Assembly: GCA_964572965.1 (NCBI GenBank)
Contig: CAZNHL010000009.1
Location: 16,792-80,791 of the forward strand
Reading direction: 5' to 3'
DNA: 64,000 bases
Source of the DNA: CAZNHL01 sp964572965
Lineage (GTDB): Bacteria > Bacteroidota > Bacteroidia > Cytophagales > UBA9547
Shown: in pieces, positions 1 to 8,599 of the stretch
Layout of the letters: each line of letters starts with the position of its first letter
Position numbering within the stretch: the first letter of the stretch is position 1
Translations under genes and position numbers: made by a program
Notes under the pieces: model-generated
Told to the model about the DNA's origin: nothing
The model's input: the letters and a program-made list of their open reading frames with translations, nothing else
Database searches by the model: none

Positions 1-2
1 TG

Positions 3-521
3 ATAAAACGTGTAAAAGAAAAAGCTGAAGTTGGTATTCATCCTTCATATGCTTCAAATAAATCTGTTTTTCAGTTAGGCATTGAAAAGGAAAGGCTTGA
101 AGAAACAATTGGGGAAACTGTGACTAAGTCCAGGCAACATTACCTGATGCTCTCTTTTCCTGAGACTTATGAAAACCTGATCAAAATCGGGATTACTGAT
201 GATTACACAATGGGGTATGCCAGCCAGATCGGGTTTCGTGCAAGTATATGCTGTCCTTTCTTTTTTTACAATTTGGTTGAAGAAAAACAAACAACCTTAC
301 GCGTCCATCCATTCGTTGCAATGGACACGACCTTCAAACATTACATGAAGATACGTTCTTCTGAAATCTGTAAAACATTGAATCCAATATTTGAAGAAGT
401 AAAAAAAATTGGCGGGAATGTCACTATTCTCTTTCATAATGAATCAATTAGCGGAAAGAAGCGTCCTTGGAAACGTTGGACTGATATTTATGAAGAGGTA
501 TTAAGATTAGCTACACGTTAA
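3..521 (+). CDS. Polysaccharide deacetylase family protein, 3' part
   Basis: The reading frame is open from the window edge, so the 5' end is missing and about 172 C-terminal residues are visible. It begins with a GIHPSYAS-type segment, followed by SRQHYL and a region with ITDDYTMGYA and GFRASICCPFFFYNL. I recognise this pattern from the C-terminal part of NodB-fold polysaccharide deacetylases of Bacteroidota that carry an extra N-terminal domain. Such enzymes remove acetyl groups from cell-surface glycans. The catalytic Asp/His motifs would lie upstream of the window and cannot be checked. The first in-frame GTG, at 120, is not the true start because homology-like sequence continues upstream of it. 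Family assignment is moderately secure; substrate is unknown. Confidence 0.7.
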   Translation: MKRVKEKAEVGIHPSYASNKSVFQLGIEKERLEETIGETVTKSRQHYLMLSFPETYENLIKIGITDDYTMGYASQIGFRASICCPFFFYNLVEEKQTTLRVHPFVAMDTTFKHYMKIRSSEICKTLNPIFEEVKKIGGNVTILFHNESISGKKRPWKRWTDIYEEVLRLATR

Positions 522-628
522 TACCGGTCTGAAAATTTAACAAAAGAAAAAAGGATTATAAGCAACTTAACGGCGGTTAGCGTGGTTATTAATCATATAT
601 TGCGACTACTATTACTATCGTCTTTTAT

Positions 629-1069
629 ATGTTTGAGTTGCTGGCAAAATATTTCTCGATTATCCTCTCAAGTTCCCTAAAGTTCTTTTTGGGTCCTATT
701 GCAGGGAGTGCATTTAACCTTTCATTTTGGGAAACGGCTATATGCACGGCGGTAGGTATGATGGCTTCAGTAATTCTCTTTGCCATTTTAGGCCACAAAA
801 TAAAGGTCTGGCAAGAAAAGAATTTTCCAAGAAAGAAAACCCTCTTCACTTCTAAAAACAGAAGAATCGTAAGCGTTTGGCAAAAATTCGGTTTAGCCGG
901 AGTTGCATTTCTTACTCCTGTTTTACTTACTCCAATTGGCGGAACAATTATTGCCACAGCCTTTGGCGAACACACCAGGCGTATTGTCCTTTTTATGCTT
1001 CCAAGTGCAATCGGATGGGCTATTGTAGCTACTGCACTAATAGATGAAATTCAAGCTTTGATTCACTAA
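629..1069 (+). CDS. Small integral membrane protein, possible small multidrug export-like
   Basis: 146 aa with about four hydrophobic segments: around residues 15-30, 38-58, 88-108 and 118-138. The loop between the second and third is basic (KNFPRKK). The segment GLAGVAFLTPVLLTPIGGT resembles the re-entrant proline/glycine loops of DedA/SNARE-associated and 'small multi-drug export' membrane proteins. It lies alone between the deacetylase and a convergent arginase-fold gene, and its stop overlaps that gene's stop by 3 bases (1067-1069 against 1066-1068). No signal peptide separate from the first membrane span is seen. The function is inferred only from the fold-like pattern; transport of a drug has no direct support. 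Confidence 0.6.
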   Translation: MFELLAKYFSIILSSSLKFFLGPIAGSAFNLSFWETAICTAVGMMASVILFAILGHKIKVWQEKNFPRKKTLFTSKNRRIVSVWQKFGLAGVAFLTPVLLTPIGGTIIATAFGEHTRRIVLFMLPSAIGWAIVATALIDEIQALIH

Positions 1070-2226
1070 ATCAGTTTTGCATGTACGTTAATCCATCTAT
1101 TAGGCAACTCCCCGTTTGTTGCTGTTAAGTAATCTGAATAACTGCAAGGCACAACAGAGTTAACCGCATAACGGTGTTTTAGATCCGGATAAGGGACTTC
1201 CATCCACCATTTTTCAGAACGTGTACTTTTATAGAAAATAAGTTTATGGGGCTCTTGTTCCAAACTCACAGTGTACTTTGTGTAATGGTCACTTTCAAAA
1301 TTGGTCTCATTATGACGGTTATAAAAACCCTCAACCAGATACCACACCATCGTGGCAATTACCGAAGCTGTTTGCTCTCTGAAATCCAATTCAGGATTAT
1401 ACCCATAGAAACCTGCCGAAGTCAGTTTTTCGTTAATTCCTGCATACCAGCAAACCTGGCAGGCCTCTTCGCCTGTTAAACCAAACGGAAGTGCTAAAGT
1501 ATTGGCCGGCGCATCCTGCATTTTAATAGCAGAAATATCAAAGCTGAGCATGTCAGCCTGGCGGATAACCGGTTCAATTTCTTCCATGTTATCGCGAATC
1601 TGCCCTAATCGATAGTGTTCAAAATAGAATTTTTCAAGAACCGTTAACGCTTCCGGTTCATTCAGGTATGACTGATAAGCCAGGTTCGTAAAATTAAAAA
1701 GATAGTTAGGTTCATGAATTAACACCTGATGAACATGACGCAAATGCATAGGAGCATCTTCCTTCGCATCCATATCTATAATAGCATCTACATTCAGGAC
1801 ATTGATCAGTTTTTCAAAAGACTCATAGGATAAATACTGTCCATAAGCCATATCGTGGCTGCTTCCCAGTAAAATGGGAAAAGTCTTTTCTTTCATTAAT
1901 ACCTCACAAACTTCTTTCAGACGCAGGTAAGAATCTTCCAGTTTTACACCACAGCGTAAGTCACCCAAATCAACAATCTTATAACCCGATGATCCTTTCT
2001 TCAGCTTATACAGCTTTTCTCTGATGGCATCGGCAGCATTTGCCACTCCTGTGTGGTTAGGCTGTCCACGATCTTCAACTAAGCCAATAATTGCAAAATC
2101 AGCCTCCTTCCAATCTGGAAATGATGCCTGATGTAAGCTGATATGGTTTACCCATGCGTTTACGTCATTCGTAGCAGTAATTGTAAGTTCAGGGTTAATG
2201 GTGTCGAAAAAGATTTTCAGTTCCAT
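1066..2226 (-). CDS. Arginase/formimidoylglutamase-fold protein with altered metal site
   Basis: 386 aa, ureohydrolase superfamily. The conserved blocks are present but changed. GSSHD keeps the first metal histidine (His124). The DAHxD block reads DAKED (Asp153, Lys155, Asp157), so the histidine is lysine. The SFDxDxxDP block reads SFDISAI (Asp230, Ser232), so the second aspartate is serine. Classical arginases use these residues to hold two Mn2+ ions, so at least one site is probably lost. I believe Bacteroidota carry a clade of such proteins usually annotated as formimidoylglutamase (histidine degradation), but none of the other hut genes is adjacent here. It could be a one-metal hydrolase or a non-enzymatic relative. 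Confidence 0.75.
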   Translation of the reverse strand: MELKIFFDTINPELTITATNDVNAWVNHISLHQASFPDWKEADFAIIGLVEDRGQPNHTGVANAADAIREKLYKLKKGSSGYKIVDLGDLRCGVKLEDSYLRLKEVCEVLMKEKTFPILLGSSHDMAYGQYLSYESFEKLINVLNVDAIIDMDAKEDAPMHLRHVHQVLIHEPNYLFNFTNLAYQSYLNEPEALTVLEKFYFEHYRLGQIRDNMEEIEPVIRQADMLSFDISAIKMQDAPANTLALPFGLTGEEACQVCWYAGINEKLTSAGFYGYNPELDFREQTASVIATMVWYLVEGFYNRHNETNFESDHYTKYTVSLEQEPHKLIFYKSTRSEKWWMEVPYPDLKHRYAVNSVVPCSYSDYLTATNGELPNRWINVHAKLI

Positions 2227-2545
2227 GAGGAGGTCTAATGTAATTGTAAGTTAAATATGAAAAAGAAGCTTCTGAAATCCTAAATTTTCGTAATAAACTA
2301 CATTCACAAGTACAATCCCGGATAAAATTTAATTGATTATCGGTTTGGTTGAACCTTCTTTTGATAAACCTTACAGGTTTTAGCTATTGAGATTAGAATC
2401 TTTTAAACCCCTGCAGGTTTTACTAAGCGGATAGGCATAAAATTTATTACTTTTTTAAAAAAAATCAGGGAAAATGTGAAATTATATTTTGATTATGAGA
2501 CAGTTACGAAAAAAGTTCTTTTTTTATCTCTTTTTTTCTCAAAAA
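2227..2545. other. Intergenic region with palindromic ACAGGTT repeats
   Basis: No gene is seen here. AACCTTACAGGTT (2368-2380) and a second block with CCTGCAGGTTT (2410-2420) are palindromic. They share TTACAGGTT with the perfect inverted repeat at 19091-19127, which suggests degenerate copies of one dispersed hairpin family. The remainder is A/T-rich. Confidence 0.5.
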
Positions 2546-2574
2546 GTGAAACATTAATCCGACGACCTCGTATA
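2546..2574 (+). promoter_or_regulatory. ECF sigma-type promoter candidate
   Basis: GTGAAAC at 2546-2552 and CGTATA at 2569-2574 are separated by 16 bases. This matches the GAAC / CGT pattern recognised by extracytoplasmic-function sigma factors. No coding region starts downstream on this strand. The next element is a terminator-like hairpin at 2621-2652, so the promoter may drive a short RNA. Confidence 0.4.
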
Positions 2575-2579
2575 AGAGT

Positions 2580-2652
2580 GTAATTAAACCCTAAACTTTC
2601 CTATTTTTTGAACTTAGATAAGGCCTGCGAGTAGTTCGCTGGCCTTATTTTT
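2580..2652 (+). ncRNA. Candidate small RNA of about 70 nt
   Basis: This is the interval between the ECF-like promoter and the end of the U-tract after the hairpin at 2621-2652. It contains no ATG-initiated frame of useful length. It overlaps the 3' end of the opposite-strand oxidoreductase gene by a few bases. The call rests only on promoter plus terminator geometry. No known RNA family was recognised. Confidence 0.3.
2621..2652 (+). terminator. Rho-independent terminator-like hairpin
   Basis: AAGGCC pairs with GGCCTT, with an inner GCGA/TCGC pairing and a short GTAGT loop, and is followed by ATTTTTTT on the plus strand. The U-tract faces plus-strand transcription, although the only annotated gene ending here is on the minus strand. 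Confidence 0.6.
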
Positions 2653-3295
2653 TTGCTATTTCTGATAATAAGTCATTTTCATACACACGATAGCCATTCT
2701 CTTGTTCTAAAGCAACCCTATGCATTGCCTTTGCCACGTCCTCCACATGAATACCTTTATATTTTTCAGGAATTAAAAAATTAAGCGCATTATTAAAAAC
2801 GATCCCAACACGTTCTCCTAATCTGTTCTCCGCCCTGTTCCCGATCAACAAAGAAGGCCTGAAAACAGAAAGCCGTGGAAAATTAAGCCGAATCAAAGCA
2901 TTCTCCATTTCCCCTTTGGTTCTATTATAGAAAATGGATGATTTAGCATTTGCGCCCATTGCTGAAATAACACCAAAATGGTTCACTCCTTTTTTCTTAC
3001 AGGCCTCTGCCAGTCTTACCACATATTCATAATCAACCAGAACAAACGCTTCTTTCGAGCCGGCCTGCTTCATTGTAGTTCCTAAACAACAATAACAAAC
3101 ATCAACCTGCTCTGGTACCAACGGTAACAGGTCATGGTTAAAATCAACCGTAATTTCTATAATTCGCGGGTTTTGAATTATAGATGTTGGTCTTCTTACT
3201 AAAAGATAAATTTCTGTAAAAGCCGGGTCACCCAAAAGCTCCTCCACTAAAGACTGTCCCACCAAACCGGTGGCTCCTGCAACTAATGCCCTCAT
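2645..3295 (-). CDS. NAD(P)H-binding oxidoreductase, SDR-like
   Basis: 216 aa. The N-terminus carries the dinucleotide-binding loop GATGLVG (residues 7-13) of atypical short-chain dehydrogenases. Near residue 125 there is YNRTKGEME, consistent with a YxxxK active-site pair. The size and layout fit the small NAD(P)H-binding proteins related to human TIP30/HTATIP2 that bacteria commonly encode singly. The substrate is unknown. It stands alone: an inverted repeat and a zinc-ribbon gene lie upstream, and its stop codon sits inside the terminator-like hairpin at 2621-2652. Confidence 0.75.
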   Translation of the reverse strand: MRALVAGATGLVGQSLVEELLGDPAFTEIYLLVRRPTSIIQNPRIIEITVDFNHDLLPLVPEQVDVCYCCLGTTMKQAGSKEAFVLVDYEYVVRLAEACKKKGVNHFGVISAMGANAKSSIFYNRTKGEMENALIRLNFPRLSVFRPSLLIGNRAENRLGERVGIVFNNALNFLIPEKYKGIHVEDVAKAMHRVALEQENGYRVYENDLLSEIAKK

Positions 3296-3341
3296 ATTTA
3301 AAAACTGCTTTTTATCTATATACGGGAAATCCCTAAAAAAT

Positions 3342-3368
3342 AAACAGCCTCCAATGAGGAGGCTGTTT
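3342..3368 (-). terminator. Orphan hairpin with T-tract on minus strand
   Basis: AAACAGCCTCC (3342-3352) is perfectly complementary to GGAGGCTGTTT (3358-3368) around a 5-base loop. Read on the minus strand it is followed by ATTTTTTAG, as in an intrinsic terminator. No minus-strand gene ends here: it lies upstream of the oxidoreductase gene and of the divergent zinc-ribbon gene. It may close a short unrecognised transcript or act as an attenuator. Confidence 0.45.
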
Positions 3369-3557
3369 AACCGTTCTTTACCTGCATTAAGCAGTTCTAA
3401 TCTAAAACCTATTATTAAAACTTTAAATGATTGGCATTTTCTTTGGGTCTAATTTGGTTACTTGTTGTGTTAACAAGCAAATACTGTGCCAAAATATTTT
3501 GCTTGTGCTAAAAAACTTTTTCCTCATCTTTGATGTTGCTGAAAAAACAAAAATACA

Positions 3558-3752
3558 ATGGCTGGATGCGGATATTTATGTCCTCAATGTGAAGGAAGAG
3601 GTTTTTTGGACGACACCAGTGAATGCAATTGGTGCAGCCCCGAAAAACCTAAGCAACAAACAAACTCACTACAAACCAAAGAAGAAGAATTGGAAGAATG
3701 GATTGCCAAAGTGCATGGTTCTAACTGCTGTAGTGATATAGGTAATCACTAA
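3558..3752 (+). CDS. Small zinc-ribbon-like protein
   Basis: 64 aa. The first 26 residues contain C4, C8-P-Q-C11 and C23-x2-C26, including CPQCEGRGF, which resembles one repeat of the DnaJ-type zinc finger (CxxCxGxG). A charged helix (KEEELEEWIAKVHG) follows, then a second Cys pair. It probably binds one zinc ion. An overlapping longer frame (3427-3741) lacks such structure. A CATCTTTG box at about 3529, close to the TAnnTTTG consensus, may be its promoter. Role unknown; the ordered cysteines argue that it is a real gene. Confidence 0.6.
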   Translation: MAGCGYLCPQCEGRGFLDDTSECNWCSPEKPKQQTNSLQTKEEELEEWIAKVHGSNCCSDIGNH

Positions 3753-3759
3753 ACATTAC

Positions 3760-4374
3760 CTAGTAAAGCTTATCACAAATTTGAGAAAGCGCATCAGACA
3801 GCAATTCGCTTACCGGATTTTGTAATGCAACTTGCCTGACTGTTTCTTTGAGAAAAAGATTTTCTCCATTAACAAAAACCTTTCCTTGGGTAAAAGCTTC
3901 TCCTTTTTGGGAGAAAACAGATTTTCCGGTAGCAGCATCGGCAATTTCTATATTGACAATCACTTTCAGTTCTATGTGCATTTTAGTAATGTCTACATAG
4001 TTAGTTGTACCGGAACTCATAATAGCAGTTGACCCTCCTTCCATTAACTTTACAATAATCTTGACAAGGTTATGTCCGGGATTTGCCTGAAAAGCCTTTT
4101 TAAAAGATGTGCACATCGGATAACCCCACTGATCAAATTGTACTTTATTTTTCAGTTCATCTTTAGGCAACATATCAAGGCAGCCATAACTCCTCAATAT
4201 ACGATCGACCTGAAGATATGCACTATCCACCATACACTGGCGTTCAGGTGATGTAAAAGAGGTACTGATCAATAAATCGAAGTACGAGATAGCGAGGTCT
4301 TTTCTTGGTACATTCTGAGCTTGTGCAACATATAGACCTGATACCAGAAATACGAGAAGAAGTAGTCTTTTCAT
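3760..4374 (-). CDS. Secreted protein of unknown function
   Basis: 204 aa if translation begins at the internal ATG that gives MKRLLLLVFLVSG. The upstream Met would place seven residues before a textbook signal peptide. Cleavage after AQA is likely. The mature part (about 185 aa) has Cys at SPERQCMVDSAY and YGCLDML, and a glycine-rich MEGGSTAIMSSGTTNYVD stretch followed by beta-like segments. It resembles periplasmic or outer-membrane-associated accessory proteins, but I do not recognise a family. It is preceded by, and probably co-expressed with or independent of, another exported protein gene whose terminator lies between them. Confidence 0.6.
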   Translation of the reverse strand: MKRLLLLVFLVSGLYVAQAQNVPRKDLAISYFDLLISTSFTSPERQCMVDSAYLQVDRILRSYGCLDMLPKDELKNKVQFDQWGYPMCTSFKKAFQANPGHNLVKIIVKLMEGGSTAIMSSGTTNYVDITKMHIELKVIVNIEIADAATGKSVFSQKGEAFTQGKVFVNGENLFLKETVRQVALQNPVSELLSDALSQICDKLY

Positions 4375-4399
4375 TTTACAAAAATAGAGGAACAAAATA

Positions 4400-4424
4400 A
4401 AAAAAGGGCTTTCGCCCCTTTTAA
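4400..4424 (-). terminator. Intrinsic terminator
   Basis: On the minus strand AAAAGGGGC-GAAA-GCCCTTTTTTT follows the stop of the gene ending at 4427. It is a tight GNRA-type loop with a U-tract. Confidence 0.8.
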
Positions 4425-4426
4425 AA

Positions 4427-4882
4427 TTACTTGCCTTCTGCTTTTTGGATTGTTTCTTCTAAAAACAAAATGCTCCAGATGATGTTATCTTTATCTGCAT
4501 AAAAAGTGATGTCATCCAAAGTATCTTTTACAGACTGAAGATAAGATGCTTTATTCTTAACCTCTTTATTTAAGTGTTCCGTATTTTGTGATGATTCCGG
4601 AATACCCATTTGCTTCAGGGTAGCGCCGGGTTTTGATTTCAGCGCGATGTAAGGAACAATTTCAGTAATAATAGAAACCCTTTCCATGTATATCTGAACC
4701 AGCTCAGTTTTACCTAAACCTTTTAATTCATCTACTGTATGCGTTTTCGTAAGTATTGCATTCGGACTTACATATGTATTGCCTGATGCACCTGCTACAC
4801 CCTTATCTTTTTGTGCGAAAGCACTCATTGAAACGGCCGACAGACCTATCAACATTGAAAATACTAATAAGTACTTTTTCAT
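4427..4882 (-). CDS. Exported helical protein of unknown function
   Basis: 151 aa starting at MKKYLLVFSMLIG. The upstream Met codon would add 18 residues before the signal peptide and is unlikely. Cleavage is predicted after SAFA (AFA-QKD). The mature domain is mostly alpha-helical, with VDELKGLGKTELVQIYMERVSI and a Pro-rich turn before a final helix. No known motif was found. It is closed by the intrinsic terminator at 4400-4424 and is transcribed away from secA, with which it shares a roughly 250-base intergenic region. Confidence 0.55.
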   Translation of the reverse strand: MKKYLLVFSMLIGLSAVSMSAFAQKDKGVAGASGNTYVSPNAILTKTHTVDELKGLGKTELVQIYMERVSIITEIVPYIALKSKPGATLKQMGIPESSQNTEHLNKEVKNKASYLQSVKDTLDDITFYADKDNIIWSILFLEETIQKAEGK

Positions 4883-5057
4883 AATATACGTAATACAGTT
4901 TTTAAAAATTCTTTCCTTAAAACTAACGATAATCACAAAAAGACAAAAATATTGTTAATAAATAAAGAATTTGCTTTAATATTTTCACTTATAGACCGTT
5001 ACTAAAAAATGACAATTTATTCAAGTAAAAATGTCACCGCTTTTTATAAAAATGGTT

Positions 5058-5065
5058 TAACTTTG
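5058..5065 (+). promoter_or_regulatory. Bacteroidota-type -7 box upstream of secA
   Basis: TAACTTTG matches the TAnnTTTG consensus of Bacteroidota primary-sigma promoters and lies about 70 bases before the secA start. The -33 TTG element is not clear. Confidence 0.45.
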
Positions 5066-5135
5066 ATATTCGAAATATTGTATTTTGTGGGCTGAGAAAA
5101 AAGCCTACCACAGTGATAAGCCAGAAGGAAAAATT

Positions 5136-8100
5136 ATGTTGGATTTAATTACCAAAGGAATCGCCAAAATATTTGGCACCAAGTCTGAGCGTGACATCAA
5201 GGAGCTGATGCCTTATGTCGAGCACACAAATATCGAATTTGCTAAACTATTAAATATTAGTGACGAAGACTTACGTGGAAAATCTCAGGAGTTAAAAGTT
5301 GAGATTAAAGAGCGCCTCAGCAAAATTGACGAAGAGCTCTCAGACCTTCACAAAAAGATTCAGGATGATGTCAATCTGAGTATCGACCAGAAAGAAGCCG
5401 TCTTTGCTAAAATAGATAAGCTGGAAAAAGACAGGGATAAGGAATTAGAAAAAGTATTACTCGACATTCTTCCTCGTGCTTTCGCTATTGTAAAAGAAAC
5501 TGCGCGCCGCTGGAAAGACATCGGCAAAATGGAAGTTGCAGTCGGCGACCATGACCGCAAAGTTGCTGCCCGTAGAAAAGGGGTGGAAATTGTTGGTGAC
5601 AAGGCTATCTGGCATAACAGCTGGACAGCAGCCGGTGCAGATATTACCTGGAACATGATGCACTATGATGTGCAGCTGATTGGCGGGGTTGTTTTGCATC
5701 AGGGTAAAATTGCCGAAATGGCAACCGGTGAAGGTAAAACACTGGTAGCAACACTTCCGGCATTCTTGAATGCGCTTGCAGGGCTTGGTGTACACATCGT
5801 TACGGTCAACGACTATCTTGCAAAACGTGATAGTGAGTGGATGGCTCCTTTATTTGAGTTCCACTTATTGAACGTTGACTGCATTGACAAGCACGAGCCA
5901 AACTCTGAAGAAAGACGTAACGCCTATCTGGCAGATATTACATACGGTACCAATAACGAATTCGGCTTCGATTACCTCCGCGATAACATGGCAAGAGGCA
6001 TTGATGATCTGGTACAACGTAAACACCATTTTGCAATGGTCGATGAGGTCGATTCAGTATTGGTCGATGATGCACGTACCCCTTTGATTATTTCAGGCCC
6101 GGTTCCGCGCGGCGACAAGCACATGTTCCATGACCTGAAGCCTCGTGTTGTAAAACTGGTTGAAGAACAAAAGAAACTGGTAAATAACTTCCTTGTTGAA
6201 GCTAAAAAGAAAATAGGCGAAGACGATAAAGAAGAAGGTGGTCTGGCATTGTTCAGAGCACACCGTGGTTTGCCAAAAGCCAAGCCATTAATCAAGTTCC
6301 TTTCTGAACAAGGTAACAGAGCCATTCTTCAGAAAGTAGAAAACCATCACCTTCAAGACAATCAAAAAGAAATGCCAAAGGCAGATGAGCCTTTGTTCTT
6401 TACGATTGACGAGAAAAACAACTCTATTGAACTGACCGATAAAGGCGCTGATCTGATTACAGGTGAAGGTGAAGATCCGTCATTGTTCGTTCTTCCGGAT
6501 ATTGGTTCGGAAATGGCTTTGATTGAAAACGACAAAACACTTTCTAAAGAAGAGAAATTAAGCCGTACAGAAAAATTGGTTGATGATTACAACCTGAAAT
6601 CAGAAAGACTTCATACAATCAACCAGTTACTGAAAGCTTATACCCTTTTCGAAAAAGAAACAGAGTATATCATAGTAGAAGGAAAAGTAAAAATCGTTGA
6701 TGAGCAGACTGGCCGTGTAATGGAGGGTCGTCGTTACTCTGACGGTTTGCACCAGGCTTTAGAAGCAAAAGAAAGTGTGAAAGTGGAAGACGCTACACAA
6801 ACTTATGCTACCGTTACCCTTCAGAACTACTTCCGTATGTATCACAAACTTTGTGGTATGACCGGTACTGCCGAAACAGAAGCGGGTGAGTTTATGGAAA
6901 TCTACAAGCTCGACGTAGTTACTATTCCTACAAACAGAAGCATCAGCCGTAAAGATCATGAGGATAAGGTTTACAAAACCATCCGTGAGAAATTCAACGC
7001 CGTTGCAGAAGAGATTATTGAATTAAATAAAATAGGCCGTCCGGTACTTGTAGGTACAACTTCTGTAGAAATTTCTGAAGTATTGAGCCGTATGCTGAAA
7101 ATGCGTGGCATCAAACACCAGGTATTGAACGCGAAATATCACCAGAAAGAAGCTGAAATTGTAGCTGCAGCAGGTCAGTCAGGAGCAGTAACTATTGCAA
7201 CCAACATGGCTGGTCGTGGTACCGATATTAAACTAAGCCCTGAAGCAAAAGCTGCAGGTGGTCTGGCTATCGTAGGTACAGAGCGTCACGAATCCCGTCG
7301 TGTCGACAGACAGTTACGTGGACGTTCAGGCCGTCAGGGAGATCCGGGTTCTTCTCAATTCTTCGTTTCATTGGAAGATAGCTTAATGCGTCTTTTCGGA
7401 TCAGAACGTATTATCAAGATCATGGACACCATGGGCTTGGAAGAAGGAGAAGTAATTCAGCACTCAATGATTACGAGATCTATTGAAAGAGCGCAGACTA
7501 AAGTTGAAGAAAACAACTTTGGTGTACGTAAGCGTTTGCTTGAATATGATGACGTAATGAACTCTCAGCGTGAGGTAATTTACAGACGCCGTCGTAATGC
7601 ACTTTATGGTGAACGTTTACCGTTGGATGTATTGAATATGCTTTACTATACTTGTGATTCTATTGCAAGCGGCGCAGCATTCAACAAAGACCTGGAAGAT
7701 TTCCGTCTGGAAGTTGTAAGCAAACTTGGCTATTATAGCAATCTTACTGAAGCTGATTTAGGCAGAAAACCTGAAGTATTGAGCGATTTGCTTTACAATG
7801 AGGCATTGAAGCAATACCAGCAACGCAAAAACCAATTGGCAGAAAACTCGATGCCGATTTTCAAGGATATTGAAAGAAACCGCGATAACGTTGAAAATGT
7901 GATTGTTCCTTTCACTGACGGACGTCATTTCATTCAGGCTACAGTAAACCTTAAAAAAGCACTGGAAAGCAATGGTCAGGAGTTGGGTAATGGTTTGGAA
8001 AAATACACTACCCTTTCATTTATCGATCAGGAATGGAAAGAGCATCTGCGTGCAATGGACGACCTGAAACAGTCAGTACAGAATGCTGTTTATGAACAAA

Positions 8101-8504
8101 AAGATCCATTATTGATTTACAAAATGGAAGCTTTTAACTTGTTCAAAAACTTTATCGGTAAAGTAGATGGCGACATTACTAATTTCCTGATGCGTTCTGA
8201 GATTCCGGTACAACGTGCTGAAGATGTATCTGCAGCAAGTGCACAACGTCCACGCGAAGTTTACAATGAAGAAAAAGATGAAGTACATTCTATTTTAGGA
8301 AACGGTTCTTCTTCTCAGCAACAAGAAGAGGATGACAGACCTAAACTGACACCACTTCAGTCTGATAGAATTGCCGGCCGTAATGATCGTGTAACTGTTC
8401 AATACATGGATGGTACTATCAAACGTGATGTAAAATTCAAAACAGTAGAAGAAGATTTACGCACAAACCGCTGCATTTTGCTTAGCATTGATGCCGAAGC
8501 GTAA
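5136..8504 (+). CDS. secA: Preprotein translocase ATPase SecA
   Basis: SecA drives Sec-dependent export across the inner membrane. The start at MLDLITKGIAKIFG is preferred: an AGAAGGA ribosome site precedes it and the family begins this way, whereas a 17-residue upstream extension does not fit. The protein is 1,122 aa. Seen along it: Walker A ATGEGKT near residue 198, VDEVDSVLVDDARTPLIISG near 300, a long insertion typical of Bacteroidota between about 360 and 470, MAGRGTDI near 690 and RQLRGRSGRQGDPGSSQF near 725. The C-terminus has no CxCxSGKxxxxCHG zinc motif. After GRND it continues as a short beta-rich tail (VTVQYMDGTIKRDVKFK). The gene is monocistronic in layout. Confidence 0.97.
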   Translation: MLDLITKGIAKIFGTKSERDIKELMPYVEHTNIEFAKLLNISDEDLRGKSQELKVEIKERLSKIDEELSDLHKKIQDDVNLSIDQKEAVFAKIDKLEKDRDKELEKVLLDILPRAFAIVKETARRWKDIGKMEVAVGDHDRKVAARRKGVEIVGDKAIWHNSWTAAGADITWNMMHYDVQLIGGVVLHQGKIAEMATGEGKTLVATLPAFLNALAGLGVHIVTVNDYLAKRDSEWMAPLFEFHLLNVDCIDKHEPNSEERRNAYLADITYGTNNEFGFDYLRDNMARGIDDLVQRKHHFAMVDEVDSVLVDDARTPLIISGPVPRGDKHMFHDLKPRVVKLVEEQKKLVNNFLVEAKKKIGEDDKEEGGLALFRAHRGLPKAKPLIKFLSEQGNRAILQKVENHHLQDNQKEMPKADEPLFFTIDEKNNSIELTDKGADLITGEGEDPSLFVLPDIGSEMALIENDKTLSKEEKLSRTEKLVDDYNLKSERLHTINQLLKAYTLFEKETEYIIVEGKVKIVDEQTGRVMEGRRYSDGLHQALEAKESVKVEDATQTYATVTLQNYFRMYHKLCGMTGTAETEAGEFMEIYKLDVVTIPTNRSISRKDHEDKVYKTIREKFNAVAEEIIELNKIGRPVLVGTTSVEISEVLSRMLKMRGIKHQVLNAKYHQKEAEIVAAAGQSGAVTIATNMAGRGTDIKLSPEAKAAGGLAIVGTERHESRRVDRQLRGRSGRQGDPGSSQFFVSLEDSLMRLFGSERIIKIMDTMGLEEGEVIQHSMITRSIERAQTKVEENNFGVRKRLLEYDDVMNSQREVIYRRRRNALYGERLPLDVLNMLYYTCDSIASGAAFNKDLEDFRLEVVSKLGYYSNLTEADLGRKPEVLSDLLYNEALKQYQQRKNQLAENSMPIFKDIERNRDNVENVIVPFTDGRHFIQATVNLKKALESNGQELGNGLEKYTTLSFIDQEWKEHLRAMDDLKQSVQNAVYEQKDPLLIYKMEAFNLFKNFIGKVDGDITNFLMRSEIPVQRAEDVSAASAQRPREVYNEEKDEVHSILGNGSSSQQQEEDDRPKLTPLQSDRIAGRNDRVTVQYMDGTIKRDVKFKTVEEDLRTNRCILLSIDAEA

Positions 8505-8599
8505 GATTTAAATCTATTACAAAATAAACAAACAGGGATCCGCCAACAGGCTGATTCCTGTTTTCTATATTCGGGCAGTCCCCTTAAAAATCAAAAGCA

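Noticed and set aside
3427..3741. Open frame of 104 aa overlapping the zinc-ribbon gene
   Set aside because: It has no domain pattern, begins in a promoter-like region, and the other frame at 3558 has the ordered cysteine pairs.
5457..5795. Antisense frame inside secA
   Set aside because: Opposite strand of a very well conserved gene; composition and motif content fit a shadow.
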